From Methylosinus trichosporium OB3b (GTDB taxonomy: Bacteria; Pseudomonadota; Alphaproteobacteria; Rhizobiales; Beijerinckiaceae), in contig NZ_CP023737.1 in assembly GCF_002752655.1 (NCBI RefSeq), positions 434,001-498,000 on the forward strand: a stretch of 64,000 nt of DNA. The letters are read 5' to 3'. The notes under the pieces were generated by a model. That model saw nothing but the letters and a program-made list of their open reading frames with translations, was not told the origin of the DNA and did not search any database. The position numbers were made by a program, and so were the translations under genes. Below are positions 46,596-56,334 of this stretch, one piece after another. The number at the start of each line of letters is the position of its first letter. The first letter of the stretch is position 1.

Positions 46596-49502
46596 ATGAA
46601 CCTCGTCATCGTCGAATCGGCCGCCAAGGCCCAGACGATCAACAAATATCTCGGCCGCGACTTCAATGTCCTGGCCTGCTACGGCCATGTGCGCGACTTG
46701 CCGCCGAAGGACGGCTCCGTCGATCCGGCCGAAGATTTCGCCATGAAATGGGAGAGCGACGCCAAATCGGCCAAGCGAATCTCCGCCATCGCCGACGCGG
46801 TCAAAAGCGCCGACAAGGTCATCCTCGCCACCGACCCGGATCGCGAGGGCGAGGCCATTTCCTGGCATCTGCTCGATATTTTGAAGAAGAAGAAGGCGCT
46901 CAACGGCAAGAGCGTCGAGCGCGTCGTGTTCAATGCGGTCACCAAGGACGCGATCAAGCATGCGATGGCGCATCCGCGCGAGATCGATCAGGCGCTGGTC
47001 GACGCCTATCTGGCGCGGCGCGCTCTCGATTATCTCGTCGGCTTCACCTTGTCGCCGGTGTTGTGGCGGAAGCTTCCCGGCGCGCGCTCGGCCGGCCGCG
47101 TGCAATCGGTGGCGCTGCGCCTCGTCTGCGACCGCGAGCTGGAGATCGAGAAATTCGTCACGCGCGAATATTGGTCGCTGATCGCCCATCTCAAAACCAA
47201 GGCCGGCGAGCCCTTCACCGCGCGGCTCTCGGGCGCCGACGGCAAGAAGATCACCCGGCTCGACATCGGCTCCGGCCAGGAGGCCGAGGATTTCAAAAAG
47301 GCGCTCGAGACCGCCAGCTTCACAATTCGTTCGGTCGAGGCCAAGCCGGTCAAGCGGCATCCCTATGCGCCCTTCACCACCTCGACGCTGCAGCAGGAGG
47401 CCTCGCGCAAGCTCGGCCTCGCCCCGGCGCAAACCATGCGCATCGCGCAGCGGCTCTATGAGGGTGTCGACATAGGCGGCGAGACGGCCGGCCTCATCAC
47501 CTACATGCGAACCGACGGCGTCGACATGGCGCCGGAGGCCATCGCCTCGGCGCGAAAAGTCATCGCCAAGGAATATGGCGAGCGCTTCGTCCCCAAAGCG
47601 CCGCGCAAATATACGGTGAAGGCCAAGAACGCCCAGGAGGCGCATGAGGCGATTCGCCCGACCGATCTCTCCCGTCTGCCCAAGCAGATGGCCAAGCATC
47701 TGGAGCCCGAGCAGGCCAAGCTCTATGAGCTGATCTGGACGCGCACCATCGCCAGCCAGATGGAGTCCGCGGAGCTGGAGCGCACGACCGTCGATATCGA
47801 CGCCAAAGCCGGCAAGCGCGATCTGGAGCTGCGCGCCACCGGACAGGTGGTCCGCTTCTCGGGCTTTCTCGAGCTCTATCAGGAAGGTCGCGACGACGAC
47901 GCGGACGAGGACGGCGGCCGCCTGCCGCCGATGCAGCCCGGCGAGCCGGCGACGCGCGAGAAGATCGACGCGAGCCAGCATTTCACCGAGCCGCCGCCGC
48001 GCTACACCGAGGCGACCTTGGTCAAGCGCATGGAGGAGCTCGGCATCGGCCGCCCCTCCACCTACGCCTCGACCCTCGCCGTGCTGCGCGAGCGCGATTA
48101 TGTGCGGCTCGACAAGAAGCGCCTCGTGCCGGAGGACAAGGGCCGCATCGTCACGGCCTTTCTGGAGAGCTTCTTCACCCGCTATGTCGAGTTCGACTTC
48201 ACCGCCGGCCTCGAGGAGAAGCTCGACAAGGTCTCCAATAATGAGATCGACTGGAAAGAGGTGCTGCGCGACTTCTGGGCCGATTTTTCCGGCGCCGTCG
48301 ACGGCACCAAGGAATTGCGCACGACGCAGGTGCTCGACAGCCTCAATGATCTGCTCGGCCCGCATATCTTCCCCGCCAAGGCGGACGGCTCCAACCCGCG
48401 CGCCTGCCCGGCCTGCAGCGCCGGCCAATTGTCGCTGAAGCTCGGAAAATTCGGCGCCTTCATCGGCTGCTCCAACTATCCCGAATGCCGCTTCACCCGC
48501 ACGCTTTCGCCGCCGACCGGCGACGCCGCGGAAGGCGCGCGGCCGGGCGTGAGGGTGCTGGGACAAGACCCGGAGAGCGGCGCCGAGATCACGCTGCGCG
48601 ATGGCCGGTTCGGAACCTATGTGCAGGAGGGCGAGGCCGCCGAGGAGGGCGAGAAGCCCAAGCGCTCCTCGATTCCAAAGACGATCCGGCCGGACGAGCT
48701 GACGCTCGAGCAGGCGATCCGGCTGCTCTCGCTGCCGCGCGAGGTGGCGAAGCATCCCGAGAGCGGCGAGCCGATCGTCGCCGGCGTCGGCCGCTTCGGC
48801 CCCTATGTCCAGCACGGCAAGACCTACGCCAATCTCGGCAAGGACGATGATATTCTGTCGATCGGCGGCAATCGGGCGATCGACCTCATCGTCACCAAGG
48901 AGAGCGGCGGCGGCGGCTCGCGCTTCGGCCGCTCCTCCGATCCCGGCCGCGCGCTCGGCGACCACCCGCAGGGCGGCGCCGTGACAGTGAAGAGCGGCCG
49001 TTTCGGCCCCTATGTGAATTGGGGCAAGATCAATGCGACGATCGCCAAGGCGACCGATCCCGCCAGCCTCACGCTCGAGCAGGCGGTGGAGCTGCTCGCC
49101 GCCAAGGCGAGCGGCGGGCCCTCCGGCGGCGGCCGCGTGCTCGGCGAGCATCCTTCGGGCGGCGCGATCACGCTGCGCGACGGCAAATACGGGCCTTATG
49201 TCAATCTCGGCAAGGTCAACGCCACCCTGCCCAAGGACATGAGCCCGGAGGATGTGACGCTCGACGAGGCGATCCGGCTGATCGAGGAGAAGGGCGGCCC
49301 GGTGAAGGCCAAGAAGGCGACGGCCAAGAAGGCGACAACCGCCAAGGCGCCGGCGAAGAAGGCCACGGCCAAGAAGGCGATCGAGGAGAGCGACGAGGTC
49401 CCCTTCGAGGATTCGCAGCCGGTGAAGAAGGCGACGGCTCCGGCCAAGAAGCCCGCCACAGCAAAGGCGAAGCCGACGAAGAAGGCGGCCGCGGCGAAGT
49501 GA
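46596..49502 (+). CDS. topA: DNA topoisomerase I
   Basis: A 968-residue type IA topoisomerase that relaxes negative supercoils. The Toprim domain begins MNLVIVESAAKAQTINKYLG and has the metal-binding ATDPDREGEA. The catalytic Tyr is in GLITYMRTDGVDMAPEA, and one Cys4 zinc ribbon (ACPACSAGQ and GCSNYPEC) follows. Four Toprim_Crpt repeats (RFGTYVQ, RFGPYVQ, RFGPYVN, KYGPYVN) and a Lys/Ala-rich tail close the protein. Start is ATG 46596. A GC palindrome lies at 49511-49532 after the stop. Confidence 0.97.
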   Translation: MNLVIVESAAKAQTINKYLGRDFNVLACYGHVRDLPPKDGSVDPAEDFAMKWESDAKSAKRISAIADAVKSADKVILATDPDREGEAISWHLLDILKKKKALNGKSVERVVFNAVTKDAIKHAMAHPREIDQALVDAYLARRALDYLVGFTLSPVLWRKLPGARSAGRVQSVALRLVCDRELEIEKFVTREYWSLIAHLKTKAGEPFTARLSGADGKKITRLDIGSGQEAEDFKKALETASFTIRSVEAKPVKRHPYAPFTTSTLQQEASRKLGLAPAQTMRIAQRLYEGVDIGGETAGLITYMRTDGVDMAPEAIASARKVIAKEYGERFVPKAPRKYTVKAKNAQEAHEAIRPTDLSRLPKQMAKHLEPEQAKLYELIWTRTIASQMESAELERTTVDIDAKAGKRDLELRATGQVVRFSGFLELYQEGRDDDADEDGGRLPPMQPGEPATREKIDASQHFTEPPPRYTEATLVKRMEELGIGRPSTYASTLAVLRERDYVRLDKKRLVPEDKGRIVTAFLESFFTRYVEFDFTAGLEEKLDKVSNNEIDWKEVLRDFWADFSGAVDGTKELRTTQVLDSLNDLLGPHIFPAKADGSNPRACPACSAGQLSLKLGKFGAFIGCSNYPECRFTRTLSPPTGDAAEGARPGVRVLGQDPESGAEITLRDGRFGTYVQEGEAAEEGEKPKRSSIPKTIRPDELTLEQAIRLLSLPREVAKHPESGEPIVAGVGRFGPYVQHGKTYANLGKDDDILSIGGNRAIDLIVTKESGGGGSRFGRSSDPGRALGDHPQGGAVTVKSGRFGPYVNWGKINATIAKATDPASLTLEQAVELLAAKASGGPSGGGRVLGEHPSGGAITLRDGKYGPYVNLGKVNATLPKDMSPEDVTLDEAIRLIEEKGGPVKAKKATAKKATTAKAPAKKATAKKAIEESDEVPFEDSQPVKKATAPAKKPATAKAKPTKKAAAAK

Positions 49503-49510
49503 GGCGATGC

Positions 49511-49532
49511 GGCGCCGCATTTTCGCGGCGCC
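49511..49532. terminator. GC hairpin after topA
   Basis: GGCGCCGC-ATTTTC-GCGGCGCC forms an 8-base-pair hairpin 8 bases past the topA stop. There is no T-run directly after it, so it may protect the mRNA 3' end or work only weakly as a terminator. In the rest of the gap to 49674 I see only a short in-frame piece (TTG at 49585) ending in RPKR that I cannot support as a gene. Confidence 0.35.
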
Positions 49533-49674
49533 GATCGTTGCCTCTTTGCGTACGAGGCATCGACGGCGCCCACGAAAAAAGGCGCCTTGCGCCCCTCCAC
49601 CACCGCGGGAGAGCTGACCGCCGCCATTCGCGAGGCGGCGGCGCGTCATCGGCCCAAGCGCTGAGCCCCTCCCC

Positions 49675-51402
49675 TCACTTCGACAGCCGCAGCTTGCCCA
49701 CCCCGGAGCCGATCGACGCGAAGGCCGCATTGAGGCTGTCGACGTCGGTCGCCGCGAAATAATGATTGGCGTCGGTCGCGCAGTCCTGCATCATCTTCAG
49801 TCCCTGCGCGTCGATCGGATCGACTGGCACCGAGAAGCCGATCGTGTAGATCTCCACGCCCGCCGTCTTGGCGTTCGTGCAGGCCTCCAAGGTCAGCTCG
49901 TCCTGCATGTTGCGCGAGGTGTCATGATAGTCGGTCGAGGAGCCGGCCGCCGCCTCGAGGGTCGTCTGATAGTTGACGCCATTCCCGTTCGTGGCCGTTC
50001 CGTCTGGAAAGCGCTGATTGGCCGTGCCGTTGTAGCTGTAGTAGCCCGCCGCCTGATAGGCGGAGCCGGTCACCGTGCTCGTCGCGCTCTGCCAATTGTT
50101 GAAGCCGTCGGTCATGAACACGATGATCTTATGATTGTCCTTGGTCGCATAGGCGCGGCCCGCGGCGAATGGTCCGGTGGGCGAGATGGTGCGCCAGCCC
50201 CACATGAAGCCCTCGTGGAGATTGGTGTAGCCGTTCTCCGTCAGTCCGCTGATCTTGGTCGTTATGGTCGACTGGGTCGCGGTGAGCTGCAGCACGGTCT
50301 GCGAGCTGCTGGTCGGACAGCTGCTGTTGGGCCCAGCGCCGCTTCCGTCTTTCTTGGGCTTGCCATATTTGCAGGCGCGCGTCAGCAGCTTCCAATCGCC
50401 GGTGACGGTTCCCGAGCAGGAGCCGCCGGTCTCTGCGAGATAATTGTTGGTGTAGAGCGAATTGTTGTACTTGTCCTTCGTCGATGGCTCGTCGGGCGCG
50501 AGAAACGGCACGAACAGGGTTTCGGCATTGCTGGTGTCGACAGCGGTGTCACTGACATTGAGCGGATATTTCGGCCCCTCGAAACAACCGCCCCAGTCCC
50601 ATGACGAGTTGAGCGACTTCAGCTTCGTGAAAATATCGAAGCGGCTGGTGAAGCCGGCCGTCTTGGCCGCCGCCTTCGCCGTCGCGGCGACGAGGCTGCC
50701 GTCGCCGAAGACAAGCCAATGCTGCGAATTATTGCCGTTCACATCGATCCAGGACAAAGTGCGGTTCGAGCTGACCGACGGATCGAGGACGCGAACGCCG
50801 GCCGAGAAGGGAACGATCGACATTTTCACATCGGTGGTCTTCGAATAAATATTGTTGACGAAGCTCGTCGCCGCATCGCGCAAGGCGGCGATCTTCGACT
50901 TGCCGCCGGCGCTCTTCGACATCGAGCCTGAATTGTCGAGGACGAGCGCGATCTCATAGGTTCCGTTCATGCCGCCGGGCGTCTGCGCGCAGGTCGTCGC
51001 TTTGGTCGTGATCGTCTCGATATGCGCGATCTTCATGATCGTGGTCGGAATTTGCGCCGTAGAGTCGAGACAGAGCGTCAGCCGGTCCGCCGAGATCTCC
51101 GCCTTGGTCACCACGGCGACGGCGTTGCGCACATTGGTCAGCAGATAGACCTGCGCCTGGCTCTGCGCCTGCTGATTGGTGGTCGTCGCGACGATCGTCT
51201 TGGCGACGGCGAGAGCGGCCGAATCGGTCGCCTGCTGCAGATTGGATTTCGTCGAGACGGCGCGTCCATAATCGACGCCAGCGCCGAGCATCAGCACCAG
51301 AGGTATGAAGGACAGGCCGAAGATGACCGCGACATTGCCGCGATCACAGGAGGAGAACGTCGTAGGCTCGGTTCGGTTCTGGTCGGCAAGCGGTCGCATC
51401 AT
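49675..51402 (-). CDS. TadG-like protein with von Willebrand A domain
   Basis: A 575-residue protein. The N-terminal membrane anchor of the TadE/G type (RGNVAVIFGLSFIPLVLMLG, then DYGRAVSTKSNLQQATDSAA) is followed by a VWA domain. Its metal-site motif DNSGSMS starts near residue 160, a further MIDAS Thr/Asp is in FMTDGFN, and the C-terminal SVPVDPIDAQ lies near the end. Members belong to Flp/Tad pilus systems or act in envelope adhesion. No other tad gene is near, so the role is unclear. ATG at 51402 after GAGAG. It interrupts the topA-rnr pair on the opposite strand. Confidence 0.86.
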   Translation of the reverse strand: MMRPLADQNRTEPTTFSSCDRGNVAVIFGLSFIPLVLMLGAGVDYGRAVSTKSNLQQATDSAALAVAKTIVATTTNQQAQSQAQVYLLTNVRNAVAVVTKAEISADRLTLCLDSTAQIPTTIMKIAHIETITTKATTCAQTPGGMNGTYEIALVLDNSGSMSKSAGGKSKIAALRDAATSFVNNIYSKTTDVKMSIVPFSAGVRVLDPSVSSNRTLSWIDVNGNNSQHWLVFGDGSLVAATAKAAAKTAGFTSRFDIFTKLKSLNSSWDWGGCFEGPKYPLNVSDTAVDTSNAETLFVPFLAPDEPSTKDKYNNSLYTNNYLAETGGSCSGTVTGDWKLLTRACKYGKPKKDGSGAGPNSSCPTSSSQTVLQLTATQSTITTKISGLTENGYTNLHEGFMWGWRTISPTGPFAAGRAYATKDNHKIIVFMTDGFNNWQSATSTVTGSAYQAAGYYSYNGTANQRFPDGTATNGNGVNYQTTLEAAAGSSTDYHDTSRNMQDELTLEACTNAKTAGVEIYTIGFSVPVDPIDAQGLKMMQDCATDANHYFAATDVDSLNAAFASIGSGVGKLRLSK

Positions 51403-51624
51403 GCAACTCTCGGTGAGAGAATTCGTCCGATTTCGAGGGCTTCTACCTACAGAAAATTTCTCACCGCTCTTTGAATCGGTCGCTAAAATTCGCGTAAATT
51501 GCCCATAACCATGGCTCAGCCGCCGTGAGATCGTCGCGGCCGCTTCGCTTTCGCGCGCGCCCGCGTATATAATCGTCGGCGACACGCCCGCCTCGACGGC
51601 GGCGCGCCTCCTTCAGGACGCACA

Positions 51625-53904
51625 TTGAAACGACAGCGCGCGGACGCCCCGCATTCGGCCCTTCCCTCGCGAGAGGACCTTCTCGCCTTCATCGCGCGCG
51701 AGCGCGAAGCGAATGGCGGATCCGGAAAGATCGGCAAGCGCGAGATCGCCCGCGCCTTCGGCGTCAAAGGCGATGATCGCGTCGAGCTGAAGCGCCTCAT
51801 CGCCGCGCTGGAGGCCGAAGGCGCGCTAGAGCGGCGCGGCAAGCGCCTTACCCGCCCCGGCGTGCTGCCGGCCGTCGTGCTGGCCGACATCACGGGACGC
51901 GATCCAGACGGCGAGCTGATCGCTGTCCCGGCTGAATGGAACGCCGACGAGTTCGGCGCCGCCCCGCGCATTCTGGTGAAGGCGCCGCGGCGGCCGAAGC
52001 CCGGCGAGCCTTTGCCCGGCGTCGGCGACCGCGCGCTGATCCGCGCCGAGCCGGACCGCGACGCCGGGCCGAACGAACCACCCTACGCCGGCCGCATCGT
52101 CAAGCTGCTCTCCACGGCGCGCGGGCGCATCATCGGGGTGCTGCGTGTCGCCGAGAACGGCGTCGCGCGCATAGAACCCGTGGACAAGAAGCAGGCCGGG
52201 CGCGAGCTCTCGATCGCAGCCGAAGATCGCGGCGAGGCCGAGGACGGCGATCTCGTCGCCGTCGATCTCATCGGCAAGACGCGTTTCGGCGCGCCGCGCG
52301 CGCGCGTGCGCGAAACCCTGGGCTCGCTGACGACCGAGAAGGCGATCAGCATGATCGCGCTCAAGGTCCATGGCATTCCCGACGTGTTCCGCGCCGAGGC
52401 GCTGGCCGAGGCGGCGGAGGCGACGCCCGCCGCCCTCGAGGCGCATCGCGAGGACTGGCGCGCGCTGCCGCTCGTCACCATCGATCCGCCCGACGCCAAG
52501 GACCACGACGACGCCGTCTTCGCCGAGCCCGACACCGCGGCGGACAATCCGAACGGCCATATCGTCACCGTCGCCATCGCCGATGTCGCTTATTATGTCC
52601 GTCCGCATTCGGCGCTGGACAAGGACGCGCTTGAGCGCGGCAATTCGGTCTATTTCCCTGATCGCGTCGTGCCGATGCTGCCCGAACGCATCTCCAATGA
52701 TCTCTGCTCGCTGCGCCCGCACGAGGACCGCCCCGCCCTCGCCGTGCGCATGCGCATCACCGACAAGGGCCATAAGCTCGATCATTCCTTCCACCGCATC
52801 ATGATGCGCTCGAAGGCCAAGTTGAATTACGCGCAGGCGCAGGAGGCGCTGGACGGTCGGCCGGACGAGACCTGCGCGCCGCTGATGGAGAGCGTGTTGG
52901 CGCCGCTGCATCGCGCCTATCAGGCGGCGGATCAGGCGCGCGAATTGCGCGCGCCGCTCGACCTCGATCTGCCCGAGCGCAAGATTCTCCTGAAGCCCGA
53001 TGGAACGGTCGACCGCGTCGTCGTTCCCCCTCGCCTTTCCACACACCGGCTGATCGAGGAGTTCATGATCCTCGCCAATGTGTCGGCGGCCGAGGTCCTC
53101 GAGGAGAACCGGCAAAAGCTGATCTATCGCGCCCATGACGAGCCCTCGCGCGAGAAGGTCACGGCGCTCTCGGAGTTTCTCGCGACGATCGGCGTGAAGC
53201 TCGCCAAGGGCCAGGTTCTGCGCCCCTCGCATTTCAATGTGATCCTCGCCCGCGTGCGCGGCCAGGAGCATGAGAACATCGTCAACGAGATCATTCTGCG
53301 CACCCAGGCGCAGGCCGAATATACGCATGAGAACTATGGGCACTTCGGCTTGAACCTGCGCCGCTACGCGCATTTCACCTCGCCGATCCGCCGCTACGCC
53401 GATCTCGTCGTGCATCGCGCTCTGGTCCGCGCGCTGAAATTCGGTCCCGGCGCCATGCCGGACGTCGCCGCAGGCGAGCTCGCCGAAATCGCCGCACGCA
53501 TCTCGGGCGCGGAACGGCGGGCGATGGCGGCGGAACGCGAGACCGTCGATCGGCTCATCGCCGCGCATCTCGCCGAGCAGATCGGCGCGCGCTTTGCCGC
53601 GCGCATCTCCGGCGTCACCAAGGCCGGATTGTTCGTGCGCCTCCTCGACACCGGCGCGGACGGCTTCGTGCCGGCGGCGACGCTCGGACGCGAGTATTTC
53701 TACTATGACGAAGCCGCCCATGCGCTGACCGCGCGCGGCTCGGGCGAGAGCTACAGGCTCGGCGACCACATCGAGGTGCGGCTCGTCGAAGCGACGCCGA
53801 TCGCCGGCGCTCTGCGTTTCGAAATAGCGGGTGGCGGACGAACGGCGCCGCCGCAGCGTCGCCGCTCCGCCGCGAAAGGCGGCCGTCCCTCGCGGCGCGG
53901 GTGA
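51625..53904 (+). CDS. rnr: Ribonuclease R
   Basis: A 759-residue 3'-5' exoribonuclease of the RNB family. It has an N-terminal winged-helix-like region, cold-shock domains at about 80-230, the RNB catalytic domain with TIDPPDAKDHDDAVF (metal-binding Asp residues), YFPDRVVPMLPERIS and FTSPIRRYADLVVHR, and a C-terminal S1 domain. TTG start with AGGA upstream; no better ATG is in frame near the conserved N terminus. Its partner topA is upstream in relatives; here a VWA gene lies between them. Confidence 0.95.
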   Translation: MKRQRADAPHSALPSREDLLAFIAREREANGGSGKIGKREIARAFGVKGDDRVELKRLIAALEAEGALERRGKRLTRPGVLPAVVLADITGRDPDGELIAVPAEWNADEFGAAPRILVKAPRRPKPGEPLPGVGDRALIRAEPDRDAGPNEPPYAGRIVKLLSTARGRIIGVLRVAENGVARIEPVDKKQAGRELSIAAEDRGEAEDGDLVAVDLIGKTRFGAPRARVRETLGSLTTEKAISMIALKVHGIPDVFRAEALAEAAEATPAALEAHREDWRALPLVTIDPPDAKDHDDAVFAEPDTAADNPNGHIVTVAIADVAYYVRPHSALDKDALERGNSVYFPDRVVPMLPERISNDLCSLRPHEDRPALAVRMRITDKGHKLDHSFHRIMMRSKAKLNYAQAQEALDGRPDETCAPLMESVLAPLHRAYQAADQARELRAPLDLDLPERKILLKPDGTVDRVVVPPRLSTHRLIEEFMILANVSAAEVLEENRQKLIYRAHDEPSREKVTALSEFLATIGVKLAKGQVLRPSHFNVILARVRGQEHENIVNEIILRTQAQAEYTHENYGHFGLNLRRYAHFTSPIRRYADLVVHRALVRALKFGPGAMPDVAAGELAEIAARISGAERRAMAAERETVDRLIAAHLAEQIGARFAARISGVTKAGLFVRLLDTGADGFVPAATLGREYFYYDEAAHALTARGSGESYRLGDHIEVRLVEATPIAGALRFEIAGGGRTAPPQRRRSAAKGGRPSRRG

Positions 53905-53910
53905 GGCCGC

Positions 53911-55119
53911 TCAGGAGCCCCAGAGACGCTCGCCCAGCGCGGAAATGCGCGGCGCGTCCAGCGCCCGACCGAGCGTCAGAAAAAACTCCGCGACCCGCCG
54001 CTTCGCGCCCTGGCGCCGCCGGGCGGTCGAAAGCTTCCTTCGCAGCAAGCGCAGATCGCCCTTGCCGATCTTCTGGCCGAGCGCCGCTGCGCATTCGTCC
54101 AGCTTCGCCGCGACATATTTTTCGGGGTCCGGCGCGCCGTCCAGCCGCGGGACCATGGCGGACGCGCGCTGCAGCGTGACCAGCATGGCCGCATAGCGCT
54201 GCAGCCCGATCTTCAGGACGAGCGAGGCGCCTTCCGCCGTCAGCCGGTCGACGAGCTTGCGCCAAGCGACATGATCCGCCTGGGCGGCCTTGCCGAGGTT
54301 GACGCCGCTGAAGCCGTAGAGCTCCGGATGATGCCCAGCGCCGTTGCGATCGTGAAAACGATAGAGGAAAAGCGGCAGATCGATGAGCAGAGCGCCGCTG
54401 ATCAGGCACGCCCCCTTGTTCACATAAGAGTCGGCGTAGAACTTCAGCTCTTCCACATCGTCGGCGCCGAGCAGAATGTCGAGCGCGTCGCGACGGAAGC
54501 AATTGCCGGAGGTGGGCGCATAGACCCAGTCCTCCCACTCATGAGTCGTGTCCACGAAATGAACCCGCGACTCGATCTCCTGCAGCCCCTCGCTTTTCAA
54601 CGGCCAAACATCCGCAGCGCAGATGTCGATACGACGCAGGAGGTCGCTGCGCCGGCCTTGTCCCGAGAGCACATAATGGTTCATGCGCTCCCAAGCGGTG
54701 GTGACGATGCGACTCCCCTTCGTCTGCGCCATGTCCGACGAGGTGAATGCGACGGCTATGCGCGACGAGAGATGCACGAACACATGCGTCTCGATGAAGC
54801 GCGGCAGCAGATAATCATCCGCGTCGAGAAAGACGATATATTCGCCCCTGCTCGCCAGCAGACCGGTGCGAAAGGCCATAGTCTGTCCACGATTGGTCTC
54901 GTGGGGAGAGAGCTTCAATCCGGGCTCACGCCGCGCGAGCGCCTCGATGATCGATCGACTGTCGTCGGTGGAGGCGTCGTCGACGATGATGCATTCGACA
55001 TTCGGGTAAGTCTGGGCGAGAACGGAAACGACAGCGTCCTCTACGAAGCGCCCGTAATTATAGTTGGTGATAACGACGCTTACCAACGGCAGCCCGAACC
55101 TCGAAACCTTCTCCTCCAT
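53911..55119 (-). CDS. Glycosyltransferase family 2
   Basis: A 402-residue GT-A fold enzyme. The nucleotide-binding beginning is SVVITNYNYGRFVEDAVVSV, with ECIIVDDASTDDS next and a DXD-type metal site at 99-102 (FLDADD). The C-terminal 150 residues are helical and Ala/Arg-rich. It would transfer a sugar from a nucleotide donor to a surface glycan or protein. Start at ATG 55119, GAGG eight bases upstream. It follows the GT41 operon in the same direction after 136 bases, so it may be co-expressed with it. Confidence 0.9.
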   Translation of the reverse strand: MEEKVSRFGLPLVSVVITNYNYGRFVEDAVVSVLAQTYPNVECIIVDDASTDDSRSIIEALARREPGLKLSPHETNRGQTMAFRTGLLASRGEYIVFLDADDYLLPRFIETHVFVHLSSRIAVAFTSSDMAQTKGSRIVTTAWERMNHYVLSGQGRRSDLLRRIDICAADVWPLKSEGLQEIESRVHFVDTTHEWEDWVYAPTSGNCFRRDALDILLGADDVEELKFYADSYVNKGACLISGALLIDLPLFLYRFHDRNGAGHHPELYGFSGVNLGKAAQADHVAWRKLVDRLTAEGASLVLKIGLQRYAAMLVTLQRASAMVPRLDGAPDPEKYVAAKLDECAAALGQKIGKGDLRLLRRKLSTARRRQGAKRRVAEFFLTLGRALDAPRISALGERLWGS

Positions 55120-55255
55120 GCGATCGACCTCGGCGCATCTACTCTGGATCGTCTCCTAGCATGGGGCCTCCTCGCGGGTAAAGCCAACGCCCCGCAGCTC
55201 GCGGGCGCGGCGAGGGGCGTCGAAAAAACGCGCGCGTCGCGACGATGCCGGCCTC

Positions 55256-55624
55256 TCACCGCCGCAGAGCAGGCGGCGCAGCGACCACAGGATCGCGATA
55301 GGGCGTGGCGGAGATGCCGAAATTACGGCCATATTGCTGGCGAACAGCGGGAATATTGACGACGCCGGTCTTCAAATCCGACGAGCCCGCATCGATCGGC
55401 GGCGCCGGAAGATGCGGCTCCACCTTCTTCACCTCGCTTCGAAGCAGCCGATTGAGACAATCGAAGGAACGATCGGCGCCGATCTGCACATCGACACAGG
55501 AGCCCGGCGCGGCGACCGCTGGCGCGCCGCCGATGATGATCTCCTCCTTCGCCGGCGCGGCGTCCTCGCCCCGGCACGGCGCCGCGAGCAGCAAGGCGAT
55601 GATGGCGAGGCGCAGCCGTCTCAT
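55256..55624 (-). CDS. Small secreted protein of unknown family
   Basis: A 122-residue protein with a signal peptide (MRRLRLAIIALLLAAPCRGE). Its mature part has two Cys (SCVDVQIG and FDCLNRLL) that could form a disulfide, followed by a Pro-rich C terminus. I do not recognise a family. Its ATG overlaps the stop of the lytic transglycosylase gene by four bases, so it is the fifth cistron of the operon and probably acts in the periplasm with the other products. Confidence 0.75.
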   Translation of the reverse strand: MRRLRLAIIALLLAAPCRGEDAAPAKEEIIIGGAPAVAAPGSCVDVQIGADRSFDCLNRLLRSEVKKVEPHLPAPPIDAGSSDLKTGVVNIPAVRQQYGRNFGISATPYRDPVVAAPPALRR

Positions 55625-56334
55625 CGCAGCCGCACCGCGCTGGCGCTCGCTTGCGCGACGAGATGATCGAAGCTCGCATTGATGGCGTTGAAATCCGGTC
55701 CGCGCGAAGAGGCCGAGAGGCAGTCGCGGCGGCAGCGCGTGGCCAGCATGGCGCCGACGGCGCCGCGCCGCGGCGGATCGCCGAATGTGGCGATCGGCAC
55801 GGCGCCCGTCACCTGATAGCCACGCGCCGCCAGCTTCGAGCGCACGGCGAGACAATAATCGACCGAAAGGCGCGAGAAGCGCGTCTCGCCATGGCCGGCG
55901 CGATATTTCATCGCGGCGGTGCAGATATCTCCGCCGGCGAGCCTCCAGGCGCCGGCGAGATAGGTGACGCCATAGTGAATATTGGTCGCCGGCTCCGCGA
56001 GCGCCTCCGCGCCGCCGGCAAAGCCCAGCATGCGCGCCGTCGAAGGCATCACCTGCATCAGGCCGATCTCGCCGGACGTGCCCACCGCATGCGGATCATA
56101 GCCGCTCTCGACGGCCATCACCGCGTCGGCCACCTCGCCCGGCAGGCCGGCGCGACGCGCCTCGGCATGCGCGAGCGCTCGATAATCCGTCGCCGACCCG
56201 CGCGGCGTCTGCGGCGGCCCGGGCTCCGCCGAGGCGAACTGCGGCCGCTGCTCTTCCGCTGCGAGACGCGCGCCGGAGAGCGCGACGAAGATCGTTGCCA
56301 GAATGAGCGCGGGAACGGTTCGACGAATGTTCAT
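55621..56334 (-). CDS. Lytic transglycosylase (SLT, soluble type)
   Basis: A 237-residue murein-cleaving enzyme. Signal peptide at 1-25 (LILATIFVALSGARLAAE). The catalytic Glu76 is in AVESGYDPHAVG, followed by EIGLMQVMPSTARMLG and AMKYRAGHG, the typical SLT signature order. It would open peptidoglycan locally to let a secretion or surface structure pass. Its start overlaps the end of the upstream gene by four bases. The C terminus (about 200-237) carries two Cys, in the stretch RCRRDCLSASS. Confidence 0.9.
   Translation of the reverse strand: MNIRRTVPALILATIFVALSGARLAAEEQRPQFASAEPGPPQTPRGSATDYRALAHAEARRAGLPGEVADAVMAVESGYDPHAVGTSGEIGLMQVMPSTARMLGFAGGAEALAEPATNIHYGVTYLAGAWRLAGGDICTAAMKYRAGHGETRFSRLSVDYCLAVRSKLAARGYQVTGAVPIATFGDPPRRGAVGAMLATRCRRDCLSASSRGPDFNAINASFDHLVAQASASAVRLR

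Noticed and set aside
49585..49662. Short frame after topA (TTG start, about 24 codons, ending RPKR)
   Set aside because: No ribosome-binding site and too short to judge; listed only as a remark.
45843..49730. A 1,295-codon open frame antisense to topA
   Set aside because: It mirrors the GC-rich codon pattern of topA and the ParDE genes, has no recognisable domain, and the plus strand there encodes clear conserved proteins.
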